Part shown: in pieces, positions 45,967 to 57,707 of the stretch | How the letters are laid out: every line of letters starts with the position of its first letter | Position numbering within the stretch: position 1 is the stretch's first letter | Assembly: GCA_020726505.1 (NCBI GenBank) | Contig: JAHLEZ010000015.1 | Span: 1,178,001-1,242,000, forward strand | Direction: 5' to 3' | DNA length: 64,000 bases | Source of the DNA: Leptodontidium sp. MPI-SDFR-AT-0119 | Lineage: Eukaryota; Ascomycota; Leotiomycetes; Helotiales; Leptodontidiaceae | Program-made: the position numbers and the translations under genes | Notes under the pieces: model-generated | Databases searched by the model: none | Seen by the model: the letters and a program-made list of their open reading frames with translations, nothing else | What the model was told of the DNA's origin: nothing

Positions 45967-46613
45967 ATGCGTCTTTCTACTATTTCTCTATCGGTGCTTG
46001 CTCTCCTCATCCGCGCCGCAGCAGCTCAAGATAGTGGTGTCGATACAATCAACACCATAGTTCCAATCGAAGACAACCTGCCCTCGACCGTGCCGATAGT
46101 CGACCCTCCAGCGGCTACTTCAACACCTCCTTTCATCGACCCCGTCATCGACCCTCTCCCCACATCCGTGCCGGTGGATTCGGAAGACTCCTCTGCAGTG
46201 CCTGAAATCACCACTTCGCCAGCTCCACCTCAACCAATGACAACACTCGCGAAGATACCAGAAGAAAAGACAACTGCAACTTCCACAACGAGCGCCGCGG
46301 AGCTGGCTGTACAGAGTTCAATGGTTATGCCGCCACCAGAGAGCACCAAGACGCTGTTCAGCACCACTGTTATTACGGAGAAACCGACTGCTAAGCCAGA
46401 AACGTCAAAGGCTTCGACGCAAAGCACAGCTGCGCCGAGTCAGTCTGTTGTACCATATGTGACAGGGGATGCGAATGTCCTCGGGAAATCGGTATGTTAT
46501 CCTCTGCAAACATTCTTCTTTAACCGGCACTTGAGCTAACGGTCTGATTTTACAAGATTCAGTGTACTGCCTTGGCGTTAATGGGTGCCCTTGGCGTGTT
46601 CATGTTTGCTTGA
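45967..46613 (+). CDS. GPI-anchored Ser/Thr/Pro-rich cell wall protein
   Basis: The model has two exons, 45967..46491 and 46563..46613, joined in phase 0 (GTATGT...TTCAG), giving 191 residues. It starts with a signal peptide (MRLSTISLSVLALLIRAAAA|QDSG), followed by a Pro/Thr/Ser/Glu-rich region with many likely O-glycosylation sites. The short second exon supplies a hydrophobic C-terminus (CTALALMGALGVFMFA) after GDANVLGKS, which fits a GPI attachment signal. There is a single Cys. It probably ends up at the plasma membrane or cell wall. No enzymatic domain is visible. Confidence 0.78.
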
Positions 46614-46978
46614 TAAGTCAGTGATGTGTGGAGATGGGGTTGTGTGCTGCATTAATATTGACATTTCTTTACTCGTTAGACTTGGTCTGTCTCTGATTGA
46701 TCACTCCTTTATCTTCCATCATTTGTCTGTTTTAGAACTGGGATATGTTTGTCTGGGAAGCCTTGTGGCGTTCATGGTAATGGGATTTCGTTCTTGGGAA
46801 ATCAAGGTATTCACGAATTGAGAGGAGGAATTCCATATAGTTCATTTCGGTCAGTTGGGACCTTTTTATCGTTTAGATCACTTTCAATCAAAAGTACTCA
46901 ATAATGCCCCTAGTCTCAAAACATGCATGTACGCCGATTAACTCCCGAAATGCCATCGCTTTTACCACCTCCTGTCTA
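46614..46978. other. convergent intergenic region
   Basis: This lies between the 3' ends of the GPI-protein gene (plus) and the ArAE/DUF2421 gene (minus). The open frame 46585..46821 has no motif and overlaps the second exon. Confidence 0.45.
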
Positions 46979-49900
46979 TCAGTCAACCCTCTCCTTGCCA
47001 CCAGCTCCATTCCCTAGCAGCGTTGAACTACCAGAAGGATTTCCAACGGAGTGGCTGAAGTCCAACTCCCCTACCAACTCTCTCACCAAATCGACGATCC
47101 TTTCCGAACTTCCCACCACACACCTCTGTGCCACCTCAATGACTGCAATAGCGCGGAAGCCTGGCTCATTCAAATTCCTCAAATCGAGAACTGTACCTCC
47201 GTCACTCGTAAGCTCGTCTGAGATACGGAACCCGGTCGGAGCTTGCAGATATGGCGGAAGTGCTTGACCGTTTGCAAGGGATGCAGAGAGAAGGGCGAGA
47301 AGCGTCGTTACTTTGTGTGATTCGTGGTCGCTGGAGCTGCGGTGGGAAGCAAATTGTGCAAGCCATGGGGATTTGGCACGGGAGGTTGGGAATGATTCGG
47401 ATGCGTAGGCGATAATGGTAAGGTAATTCGTTACGCTATTTCAGGACATTGTTAGATACAATTTTTACTGGCATCCTGTGGGGGCGAACGCTATGAGTAC
47501 TTACTTCTGAACCTCTTCTACGAGTACTGTATAGATTTTGGTAGGAAAGTCACCTCCAACTTTGGGCTCCCAAGGCACAAAAGCGAGGTTTTGCCTCATG
47601 GAGTTCAGCAGCACGACTTCCTTCTCCAGGAATTCCCTCATCATCTTTTCAAGTCTTCGGAGGGGACTTGATGCTACACTCGCATCACCGCCTTCGTCGC
47701 CGAGTCTTAAGTCAACCGTGGCGGTCACCGAGCTAAGATATTTAGCGAGCATAAACAAAGACCCGCCAAGATCTCGACGGAGGACGGATGCTTCCGTGAT
47801 CGGGACGGGGAATATCGTCCAGATGTATGCTACTACAACACCAGCACCGACAGTGAGGAGTCTGTAAGGTGCCAATTTGTAGATTGGGTAGTAGGGCTAT
47901 TTGACATATTAGCACTTATTTGTTTCATTTTAGAGTCACAATATGTAGTCGGCTTCCGGATTGGTGTGCGACACAAAATACTGGGAAACAAGAGGGAGAT
48001 TCTTACCTGACCAGTTGCGGTAGCTGCTTCAAGTCCAATAACTCGCACTTGCAGCTCATATCCTATCCACCACTTAGTCCATGTCGCTAACATGAGCCTT
48101 GATATGCAATTGGAGGAGGCTTACCAATAATGAGAACGTGAGTAAGACAACCTGCGACGATTGGAATCAAGAATCTTGGAAACTTCGCCACGAAGTAGAA
48201 ATAAAACATCAAGAAGAAAGGAAACAAAACGATAACGCCTGCCGTCTTCTGATCCACGATATACCAGTTGATATAGGCTCCAATCATGCCTGTAAAAGTG
48301 ACCACCAAATTGCCAACCAGGATAAAAACAGCGCTCCCGCTGCTTGGGTTCATCCCGATGGCTATCATAATCAAGCACCACACTACTCGCTGCCTAACGA
48401 AAAACCTGTGGGTTTGTTTGACATAGCACATGACTGCAATACTCATAACTGCAATAGTGACCCTCACGCCAAACCTCACAGAGTCAGAGCCAAGGAATCT
48501 TGGGATGACTCTGATGTAGTTTCCGATAACCTGCCAACGAGTTTTCGCGGGGAGATGCTCGGGATCCCTGGGGGCTTGGAAAGAGTCTCCGAGATAGACT
48601 GGTTCGACCCCAGCAGACGTGTCAACGTTCGCCGTTGGGTCCGTATCTTCGCCATTGATGAGTCCTCTGACCCACTTGACGAGTGTCTTGAGCTTTGGTA
48701 CGATGATACGCTTTTTGTCGAATGTCCCATCTGACGATTTCGTTTCTGCAAATCGAACCAGCTTCAGAACCGCCATAGAAACGGAATATAGCAGGTATTC
48801 CATGTATAGGATTACATGCAGCCTTTTGGATGCTAGAACCTCACGGGCTGTAGCTTCTGCGCTCAATCCTTTTGGTTTGGCTTCCGTTGGTAAGCTTGTG
48901 TAATTTTTGGTTGTCGTCTGGAAGACAGAACTAAGCCCTCTCTCCTCGGCCCATAGACGTAAATGCGTTGATCTTTGCTCTCGGAATTCTTCAATCTTCT
49001 GCTGCAAGAAGTCACCAAACCCTGTCTGTCCTGGTCGGGGATCGGCTGGACCTTTCTCGACATCTTCAAGTTTCGTTGCTGGAGAAGGCATAAATCTGAG
49101 GGAGATCAGGATGTGAAGGATGCTTTCGTCGAGAACTTGAATCATGTTATCGAAAGAACCGTGAACTGTGTTGATCATCTCTAACCACTCCTTCCGCTCA
49201 TCCTGGAAAGTGCCTTCAAGATTAATTCCGGTGGCTGAATTCGGCAAGTTCTTCTCCTGGCTCGTTCTTTCCGCAATGTCACCAATCGTTGATAGACCCG
49301 ATATAGGAATCATGATTTCTCGAAGAAACTGGTAAATATGGTGGATGTCCGTTTCCGTAAGGTTCCCATATGCTGTCTCCCGCTTTGCAAAGATCACGTC
49401 ATCTCGAATCTTCGCTCCTTGCAAGAGAATACCTGTCGATGCCTTCTTCAAGGCAATAAGCTTTTTGTTAAATATGGCCCGTTGGTCCGCTCGAATTCTG
49501 TCCTCATCTGCTGTATCGGTGGTGGGATCGCCGGTTGGTCTCGGATCGCACATCTTCGAGTGTTCTAAAGCTCGTACGAACACTAGCTGCGTCTTCAGTA
49601 GACCTCGACAGCTCTGCAGAAAACCTATCACTCCGCCGAAGAATACCTTCCGCGATGAAACAGGAATGATGAGTAATGCAACGCCTGTGGAGATGGCTTG
49701 CCCAGTGAGGAAGGCATATAGAAGTTCTTTCGTAAATCTTCTGGCGTGCTCGACAGTCGCTTGTTGTGGCCCATACGTGAAACCGACCAGAGTGAAGATA
49801 GTGTAATCTAGTACCGATCGGTCAGCAATTGTTATATCGTGGATATTTTGAAGAAAATTTATGTCCCCAGGAGATCTTGTGGCATTCGGAACAAATAGTT

Positions 49901-50655
49901 AAGAACGGCCCCCCAATACGTACGAATGGCTGGTATCTTGAGCGATACTCGGCTTGCTCGGAGCGTATTAATGCCAAACATGTTGACCATCAGAAATATG
50001 GCATTGACGACAGAAGCAGAGGAGTTGTAGCCATGAGCCACCGAGAGCGGTGCGTCAGAAGGAGTGGTGTGCTGTCGTGCTTTAACGCCTGCCCATATTC
50101 CCAAGTAGACCATTCCACATGCAAAGCAAGTCAGGAACTGATGACAATACCATTAGTTATATTCGCCTTATACACACGGTATGCTCCGCATCGATGGCTG
50201 AAAGAGTGGATGGCCGAAGACTCAGCAGTATTCGTATGAAAGTTCAGGCTTACCAAACAGAGAAACAAGTTCATTAGATACTTCCCACGAGGCAGAATGG
50301 GGACGGTGATGATGGAAATGATGATAATGAGGTACCCTAGGTTCAAGTAGTTTACCGCAACTGAATGTTTCTGGTAGATCCCCATTGCAATGACAGCAGA
50401 TATAGCGGGTTTGACCATGATCATGAAAACAAGAGGTGTGATACCCAGCTTCTTCCATGCTCGAAGGAGTATGAATGGCTTTCTGGGCGTTGGACTTGGT
50501 GGGGGATCATCTTGTGCATCTTCGCAACTCTGTTGAGGGGGAATTTCGCTCGTAGGAGCTGGTTTGAGGGTACTAGAGTCAACTTTGGTCGAATTCGAGA
50601 TCGCGTCTGCGTTGTTTAGGTTTCTGGTTTCCGGGTGCTGCGGGGGAGTTGACAT
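46979..50655 (-). CDS. aromatic acid exporter-like membrane protein (FUSC/ArAE_2, DUF2421)
   Basis: The model has six exons, 50655..50254, 50137..49924, 49807..48125, 48062..48007, 47896..47505 and 47435..46979. All phases agree and give 1,067 residues. The frame opens upstream of 50655 only at a TTG. The N-terminal part has several membrane helices (LVFMIMVKPAISAVIAMGIY, YLNLGYLIIIISIITVPIL, then YTIFTLVGFTYGPQ). A long soluble middle follows (about residues 255-560). A second membrane block comes after VRFGVRVTIAVMSIAVMCY, with a very hydrophobic stretch (ILVGNLVVTFTGMIGAYINW, VIVLFPFFLMFYFYF), then GYELQVRVIGLEAATATGQ and the DUF2421 domain at the C-terminus. Bacterial relatives export aromatic acids. 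The fungal substrate is unknown. Confidence 0.85.
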
Positions 50656-52122
50656 GATTGTCTGAGAAGAAAACAGACTTGAGTGATGTTCAGAAAATGC
50701 TTCTGACAAAGCGATATGCACATATGATCTCAATCTAGAAATGAAGAAGGGTCTTTCTGCAATGAGAACTCGAGAAAGAGAGATTCGGACTGCGTGAAAA
50801 GTAGCAAACCACCCTGAGTTGGGAGGCTACCAGATTAACATAATTCAACTACACCAACGAGCTCCCGGGATTTCGACAACCCTGCATATCGAAGAATAAG
50901 CAGAGTCATTACTGCGAATCACAGCAAAGTCCGGGGGAGGACTTAACAAAGATGGACTGTACAGTGGCTCATTGATTACTGGGCTCTGGCCCTGCAGGGT
51001 GTACAGTAAGCAAGCCGGAACAAGTGGCACTTGCATCCAGGGCCACCATCTCCAAAAGTGGCAGCCGTGAGAAATAATCTTACTGGACGCCATGCACCGA
51101 GAACCGATAACTACGTCAGTTTCAGCCTGGCATATTACAGGGCTACCGAGGCCTTACCAAAGCTTAGCGGTTTGTCAACCTCTCCAGGGCTGGAGATCAA
51201 GGAGAGAATGCCATAGTTTGCCGACTTGGGTCATCTGGGGATGGATGATGGTCTTTCTGGTCAGCCGGGAGGCAAGTTGGGTGTGATTCGGCTACGCCAG
51301 ACGCTACTTCGTCCCATAGTCCACTTGGTCGTCATGTCCTGAGGATGTTTAACTCCTCCACAAACGACATCTAACCTCTATAATCGGCATTAACTCTATC
51401 CAGAAACGGCGTCTAACCACTTGCAGGCGCCTTCCAGTTCTCCACAAACTGCATCCTTCAGGCAATGGACTTTTGGTTCTCCTCACTCTTAAGCTGACCA
51501 GTCAATCGCCTTATTTATAGAATCTGGAGTGGTAATAGAGGTTGACAATTATTTGTTAGTATTTGAGGGGGGGAAAGGCGAGGCTACAGGGGGCACATGC
51601 ACGCCGGCCGGCTACAGTAGTGCAGCTAGCTCCCGGTTCTGCCTCGAATGCGTTCCCATGCTTGCCTTCCTTCTTTGCTAAGCATCCCCATGTCAATCAG
51701 CTCTCTACTGTACAGTACTACTGCTTCTCACCCAGCCACACTTCAGTAGATTTGAGAAACGTCTGAGGCTAGCGCAGGGGGAAGGCATGCCGGATTAGCA
51801 TCCCTATATTGTTGAGGAAATCAGGTGCTGAGTGAGTATAGAGGCATAAGCGCAAAGCTGTGGCTGTGAATGTGGTGAAGAAGGAGCTATGCTTAGGGAA
51901 CATTTAAGGTGGGATTGTCAAAGAACGCTGCAGCGGGAAGCAAAACAGCGAATCAGAAATTGGCCTACTGCGTAGCAACAGTGGCTCTCCTTAGGTTTGG
52001 CTATGCATATTATGTGTCCACCCCCTTTACCTATGCACATGATTGTCTCTCTTTAGTCTCCTTTTCTAGTTCTTTCGCTCCACCTGCACCGGCCTTGAAC
52101 CACCCCAACCAGTTACACCACT
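50656..52122. other. intergenic region, no supported gene
   Basis: This contains the upstream region of the exporter-like gene. No motif-bearing frame is present. A loosely repeated segment (CTCCACAAAC, CTAACC) occurs at about 51,352-51,455. The 3' region of the SDR gene lies near 52,122. Confidence 0.4.
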
Positions 52123-53115
52123 CTAGCGGCTCTTCTCGTAAGCTGTGTTAAAAGCATCTCTCTTCTTGCTCATGGCATCAATTAATGCAGTTGTCTTTAT
52201 CCCTTCAGGTAAAACTGCCAATATTTTGTCCTTGATGTCATGCATCATGAATGGGATCAAGTCTCGCTGCCCTCTCGATAAGGCATTGTCTACTTTATCC
52301 ACGATACATTGCCCAAAGTGATCCCAATTTGGCTCGCTCTCAGAGACACCTTCGCTGTTGCCTTGACTACGCACTTCGCTGGGAACGATCGCCAAACAGT
52401 CAATATGGTTCGTCTCCGGGTACGCTTCCAGCTCACGAGCGAGACCACAGCTGAAAGCCCAATTGAAGGCTTTCGTAGCTCCGTACATAACGAGCCACGG
52501 CATACCCACAATAGCAGCGGAGCTTGTGTTGAGAATGAGCGAGCGCTCGTTCGGCCTGGGCTTGCGACTGAGAATGGGCAGCATCAAGGCTGTGAAGCGT
52601 GCCATAAACCGCGCGTTCATGTTGATGACGGCGTCGACGTCCTGGCTGGAGTACGTTGCTATCGTTCGAAATGCTGGCAGCTTGACGGGATTTCCTCCGA
52701 TATTGTTAACGAGGATCGATACTTGCAGATTCGCAATGGACCGGACAGCAGCGTCCATCTCTTCAGGACTGGCCGTTCTGGCATCCATGACGAGAATCCG
52801 AACCACAGCATCTGGCCTGAGCCTTTGGAGCGTCATTTTCGCTTCGGATAGCTCGTCGGGAAGGTGGCCGAGCAAGATGATAGCGAAACCTTCCTTCACG
52901 AGTGCTTGTGCGACGCCGAGGCCGATGCCGGCGCTGGAACCAGTGACGAGAGCATAAGCCGGCTCAGGGCCACAGCGTTTATAGGACTGCAAAGGATGTG
53001 ATGGTTTGACAAGATGGAAGGTGAAGAAGCGAATGATCGTGTAGGCGGTGTAAAGGACGGTAAGAGCCCCAATTCCGGCGAGGATGGGAACCCAGAGGCT
53101 GGAAATTCCGGCCAT
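52123..53115 (-). CDS. short-chain dehydrogenase/reductase, HSD17B12 / 3-ketoacyl reductase-like
   Basis: A single-exon frame of 330 residues. It starts with a hydrophobic helix (WVPILAGIGALTVLYTAYTI) that probably anchors it in the ER membrane. The NAD(P) site is ALVTGSSAGIGLGVA, then MDARTA and LVNNIGGNP. The catalytic part is LNTSSAAIVGMPWLVMYGAT, followed by KAF (Ser, Tyr and Lys of the YxxxK triad present). The layout resembles the very-long-chain 3-oxoacyl-CoA reductase and 17-beta-hydroxysteroid dehydrogenase 12 group (yeast Ifa38), but the wording is divergent, so it could act on another lipid or a secondary metabolite. It is divergently arranged with the acyltransferase gene. Confidence 0.85.
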   Translation of the reverse strand: MAGISSLWVPILAGIGALTVLYTAYTIIRFFTFHLVKPSHPLQSYKRCGPEPAYALVTGSSAGIGLGVAQALVKEGFAIILLGHLPDELSEAKMTLQRLRPDAVVRILVMDARTASPEEMDAAVRSIANLQVSILVNNIGGNPVKLPAFRTIATYSSQDVDAVINMNARFMARFTALMLPILSRKPRPNERSLILNTSSAAIVGMPWLVMYGATKAFNWAFSCGLARELEAYPETNHIDCLAIVPSEVRSQGNSEGVSESEPNWDHFGQCIVDKVDNALSRGQRDLIPFMMHDIKDKILAVLPEGIKTTALIDAMSKKRDAFNTAYEKSR

Positions 53116-53874
53116 TATGAGGGGAGTCTGAGTTTATTTCAACCCGTGGCAATCAAGTCGAGAATTTATCACAATATATATGAATAGTTCCTGCTAGAAC
53201 AGGTGAGTTCTCGAGATCAGAGACTCTCACTAAGGACACCGTGGTGCGACGGGAACTCGCTTCCGACTTTTAGCGCAAAGTTCCTTAACAAAACTTCAGG
53301 GAGGGAGTGGAGTAATAAACAGAAATCTCGCTTAACGGTGGAATGATGGATAAAATGGCTAGCAACTCCCAGACATGAACAATTTGATTCAAATGTTGTA
53401 ACAGGCATTAATTGCTGCTGATATGATTCTGCTATCATAGATCTCACCGGGCTAGCTGAACTGTGCTAATCCGCCTGTCCACCATCAAAACCACCTCAAA
53501 CCCCTGCTGCCCCGCCGGATATTTATGTCCCTTTTGGGAAGAGTACTGCTGTGCCATATCAGGGGGCTCGTGCCGCATCTAAGTATCTTGAACCTGCCCA
53601 TTTATACCTATCATAAATGTTACAGTTCGTAGATTTCTATTGAATTTTCTACTCCTTCATTAGATTCTTCGATAGTTGTCTTTTCCGATATCTGTTTGGT
53701 GAAAGTAATCGGCAGCAAAAGAGCATCGCGCGACGCTTCCCGATTTCCAGAGTATCATATCAAGGATATCTCGAATTATACTTCTGTGGTACCTACTCAT
53801 CCACAAATTTTCCAAGTCTCGGGGGAAATTAGACAGAGAGACTCAAAATAATCAACCTAGAACAAGATCTGGTG
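53116..53874. promoter_or_regulatory. divergent promoter region (SDR / acyltransferase)
   Basis: About 760 bases between divergent ATGs with no supported frame. Shared control of the two metabolic genes is possible. Confidence 0.4.
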
Positions 53875-55404
53875 ATGCGGTTGATCGGATCGAAGGCGTC
53901 AGCTGGTGGGAACTATTTGCGCGCAGCAGGTACTGACTTCCCAGCTCACTTACGTCCCAAGGTTGTTTGCTGACAATCAAAACCAGGTCCAAATGAGGTC
54001 CGATGCGTTGTTCGTGAATCTCTTGGCTTTTACCGATCTCTCGTCGTTGGTGGCATCTTCGAATTCGCCAAGCCAGTAGACATCCGTTCTATCTCGACGT
54101 ACAACTATGCACTGAGATGTTGCATTGACTCCCATCCACGCTTGAGCGTTGTCATTGCCGACTATGACACTGATTCGCCATACTTTGAGTTCTACCCTCG
54201 CATCGATTTAAGTCAACACGTCCAGTTTCTTGACAATGAGACTAGGAAAGGCGAGACTGAGGCCATGGCAATACAAAGAAACCTACCCAGCATTTTGGAT
54301 GAATTCCTGCCAACGTCGATTCCATCTTGGAAGATTGTAATCCTACCATTCTCGGACAAAAGGTGCTTTATAGCCCTTTCCTACTCCCATGCACTAGGTG
54401 ATGGTCTTTCGGGATGTGCATTTCACAGAACATTTCTCGAAGCTTTACAGGAGCAACGCTTGGAATCCGATCTGATCTGTACGCCAACCCGCAAGGAACT
54501 GAGCCCTCCATTCGACACCCCTGAGAACCTTCCAATCTCGTGGGCGTATCTACTCTCGCCGTTTCTCGGACAATACCTCCCGAAGTGGCTGTCGTCTCTC
54601 TTCGGCTTTTCTTCAGAGATGAATGCAGTTACGGACAGCACCTGGACAGGTACCCCAATATTCTACGACCTAGAAACTCTTCGAACTGGTGTCCAGTTGA
54701 TATCCATCAATGGGGATATGGTCGAAGACGCTCTGAAACTATGCCGCATGAACGATGCAAAACTCACCGGGCTCCTTCACCAATTGATTATCGATGCCTT
54801 ATCCGAGGCATTGCCCCGGCCTCACAAATTTGACAGGTTGGGTGGTGGAACAGCAATTAACATGCGTCCCACCGTCGAAGTCTCAAACGATGAGATGGGT
54901 GTCTTCGCCTCGGGAGATTTCCAAATATACCCTCTGCAGGAGAAGTCTTTGGGAGAGAACGGTCAGTTTTCCTGGGCATTAGCAAAAGAGATTACGGATA
55001 GACTTGCAATAAGGTCAAAAGAAGTCAAAGACCAACCGCTCGGTCTGCTCAGGTACTTGCTGAGTATTCGGGCATGGACGTTGTCGAAGATTGGCGCTCG
55101 TCGAGAAGATTCCTACGCGATCAGCAATTTGATGTCCTTCCAGCCCTTGGGCAATGTTGACAACTGTGCTGTGTCGGAAATGATATTCTGTAGGCCGACA
55201 GATGTCGCTGGTGGTGCTGCATTGTCAGTTAACGTCATCAGTGTTCGTGGCGGGCCCATGAACATTACTGTCAACTGGCAAGCTGGTGGGTTAAACCTGG
55301 GGGCTTATGAGGATGAGGTTGTATTCGTCAACACTGTTTGTCGACACATAGAAGCGGGCTTTGCTCGATTGTGCATGACGCTGGACGTTTCCGAGAAATA
55401 TTAA
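53875..55404 (+). CDS. alcohol O-acetyltransferase-like acyltransferase (HxxxDG family)
   Basis: The model has two exons, 53875..53929 and 53987..55404, joined in phase 1 (GTACTG...ACCAG), giving 490 residues. The first 18 codons read MRLIGSKASAGGNYLRAA, then exon 2 continues with NEVRCVVRESLGFYRSLVVG. The catalytic motif is SYSHALGDGLSG (HxxxDG), as in acetyl-CoA-dependent alcohol acetyltransferases and related condensation-fold enzymes. Later parts read GGTAINMRPTVEVSNDEMGV and GGPMNITVNWQAG, where a DFGWG-like motif might be expected. It may transfer acyl groups to alcohols or fungal metabolites. The first exon is short and could be different, so the start is moderately certain. Confidence 0.8.
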
Positions 55405-55704
55405 GACTACTCGCTTTATGTTTCTGGGAACGGATGAGAACTCAAGGGAGAAGTGACAAATCCATAATGTCTAATAAGTTTCCTGAACAAAATTTTATTC
55501 AAGATCTATCTGAAAAGATTACTGTGCGCGTTGCACCCTGTGATGCTGCATTCTGCAGCCCAAACCCAAAACGCCATGAAAATGCTCAACGCTCAAAGAG
55601 TACACAAATGCTCGAAACAGTTCTCTCCCCATTAAATCCTTCTGGCGCATCCAACACATGCTCAAGCCAATCCCCTTGAGTCTCTTAAAGCATAGACATA
55701 CGAC
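55405..55704. other. convergent intergenic region
   Basis: 3' regions of the acyltransferase gene (plus) and the secreted protein gene (minus). No frame is supported. Confidence 0.5.
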
Positions 55705-56403
55705 TTATTCGTACCACCGAGCAGCTCTGCGTCCCTTGGCTCCGTAGTAGATGCTAGCAGCAGTTGGCTTGGGTGGAACGATTGGACCGGTAGCCTTGGG
55801 CGGGTAGCCAGTGATAGATGGAATAACCACGGTCCCAGTTGAGTATGGCTTGCTGGTGGAGATGGTGGTTGAGCTGCTAGACGAGCTGCTTGATGGACGA
55901 TCACTGCTTCCCGTAGAGAGGGGAATCTTGGTAGTAGATGATGTCGTTGCCGTGGAGTTTCTTGTAACCCAGCTCGACGTGTATGTTACCGTCTGGGGAG
56001 GCTTTGGAGTCCAGGTGGGTTTTGCGTCCGTGACTGTAGACGTGATGGTTTTAGTCTCTCCGTTGACGATTTTGATGTTGATGTTGACGACAATCACAGT
56101 GATGAAGATGTTGTTTTCGTAGACAGCGACAGTGCAATCACGGCTTGGCGAGCCAGTGGGATAGACCCAGATAGAGCTTCGAGAGCCATTATACTCGACG
56201 GAAGTGACAGTTCCGCGGTCTGTGGTGACATAGGGAGGAGGGCTGTAGGGAGCAGCAGTTGTGCAAGGTGCCGTGACCGTAACCGTTTGGGTGACTGTAG
56301 TTGGATTTGAACCCGTGCAGATGACGTCTACTCGCTGCGTGTACACGCTAGCAGAAGCGAGTGCAAACAAGGCGGAAAACGAGGAAACGCTGGAGAACTT
56401 CAT
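55705..56403 (-). CDS. Thr/Ser-rich secreted protein
   Basis: A single-exon frame of 232 residues. The frame opens earlier at a non-ATG codon; the first ATG is at 56403 (MKFSSVSSFSALFALASASV), a typical signal peptide. Then come a short Thr-rich part (TTVTQTVTVTAPC), a compact central region with about three Cys and the hydrophobic, Val/Ile-rich stretch NNIFITVIVVNINIKIVNGE, then a Ser/Thr/Pro-rich tail with a long Ser run. The end is GAKGRRAARWYE, so there is no GPI signal. It is probably exported to the wall or medium. No known domain. A TATA-like box lies upstream at 56603..56609. Confidence 0.75.
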   Translation of the reverse strand: MKFSSVSSFSALFALASASVYTQRVDVICTGSNPTTVTQTVTVTAPCTTAAPYSPPPYVTTDRGTVTSVEYNGSRSSIWVYPTGSPSRDCTVAVYENNIFITVIVVNINIKIVNGETKTITSTVTDAKPTWTPKPPQTVTYTSSWVTRNSTATTSSTTKIPLSTGSSDRPSSSSSSSSTTISTSKPYSTGTVVIPSITGYPPKATGPIVPPKPTAASIYYGAKGRRAARWYE

Positions 56404-57707
56404 TGTGTCGGAAATGGTATGTGAGGAGAACAGAAGGGATGAAAGTAAGTAGTGATCGGAAGATTGGAAATAGAAGCAATCTAATGATGGTGTCAAGGAA
56501 AAGACAAGATAGGAAAGTAGGAGAAGTAATCAAATGGAAATGGAATGAGAAGACAGTGCAATATGGAATGATGAAGTATCTTGTGGAGTCGGATTGACTC
56601 CTCTATATACTTGACCGTGAGCTTGGGAGACTATCCATGAAGGAAATTCTGGAGAAATTGATGTTGTAAGATGATATTGGTGAGTAGGCGGTGCTCTAGC
56701 CATACAGATTACCGTCCGATAAGATGCTGTACAAAGAAAACAATCTCGTGTTGAGCGACGGTTCAGCACGTTCTGAAGGTTGTTTTCGCTTAGTACTTCT
56801 CTCAGCCGTGATTGGCCTCAACATGCATCTCCAAGATCATGGCTTTCTCGTGTCATCGGGTAAGCGAGCTGAAGACTAAATAGGAAATTGCGTTGAAGTG
56901 TTCAGCCTGCGTGGCTGCGACTCAGTTGGGGCTCCCAGCTGTCAGCACCCAAGCCTCGACCGGCTATGGCCGCCAATACGATGCGTGATCTGAACCTGAG
57001 CGGAGAGATGGGAAGAGATTGTGCACTCATGCCCATGATGAACTGACATCTCCGGTCAGCACAGCCGATTTGAGATGCTGCGTCTTCCTACCACCGCAAC
57101 ATGCATTGCCACTGCACAGCTGTAAAAATTTCGGAGCATTGGCATGAGATTCAATGTGGTTTTCGGACCGTTTGTAGAAGTCCAAAAATACCATTGGAAT
57201 GTGTCCGGAAAGTAATTCAGCCTCTGGAGCTGCCAAAGTGCACCGAGATAACGAGTCAAAGGACGTAGTCGACGAACCAATGTAACAGGATTGTCTCATC
57301 TGCTCCTCTCGTAGTCAACGGAATAATGTTTGCGTCTATGGCACCCTCACACACTCATACAACAAACTTGGCCAGCTTTACGAATTTGCTCAGACTGAAA
57401 TCCCAAATGGAGGACTTCTATTTGGCAAGAAATAATTCAAAGCTGCTGCAAAGTATGTTCATTCAAGAGAAGAGGTGGCTGGGAAACGCCTCAGCGGTAG
57501 GAGTTCGCCTTGAAGCATCAGTATGTAGACGTTTCCCCATATCGGATATACTAAATCCGCAAGTCTAACTCGCATTTCGAGTTGCTCCGCATTCAAGCTG
57601 ACGACGCTCTTGGGAATATTTAATTTAGGCTCTCGATCTTTCAAAGTTGCCTAACTCCAAGATTAAAATTGAGGAAAAGATATTGCCTACCTAAGATCCG
57701 CAATACA
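56404..57707. other. divergent upstream region, no supported gene
   Basis: 1.3 kb between the secreted protein gene (minus) and the DJ-1-like gene (plus). Frames such as 57027..57299 and 57326..57568 show no motif. Confidence 0.4.
56603..56609 (-). promoter_or_regulatory. TATA-like box of the secreted protein gene
   Basis: Minus strand reads TATATAG about 200 bases upstream of the ATG at 56403. Plausible core promoter element. Confidence 0.35.

Noticed and set aside
46923..47267. 114-codon plus-strand frame
   Set aside because: It is antisense to the last exon of the exporter-like gene, which is supported by phase and family wording.
48099..48734. 211-codon plus-strand frame
   Set aside because: It lies antisense to the membrane block of the exporter-like gene, whose splice structure and hydrophobic helices are convincing.
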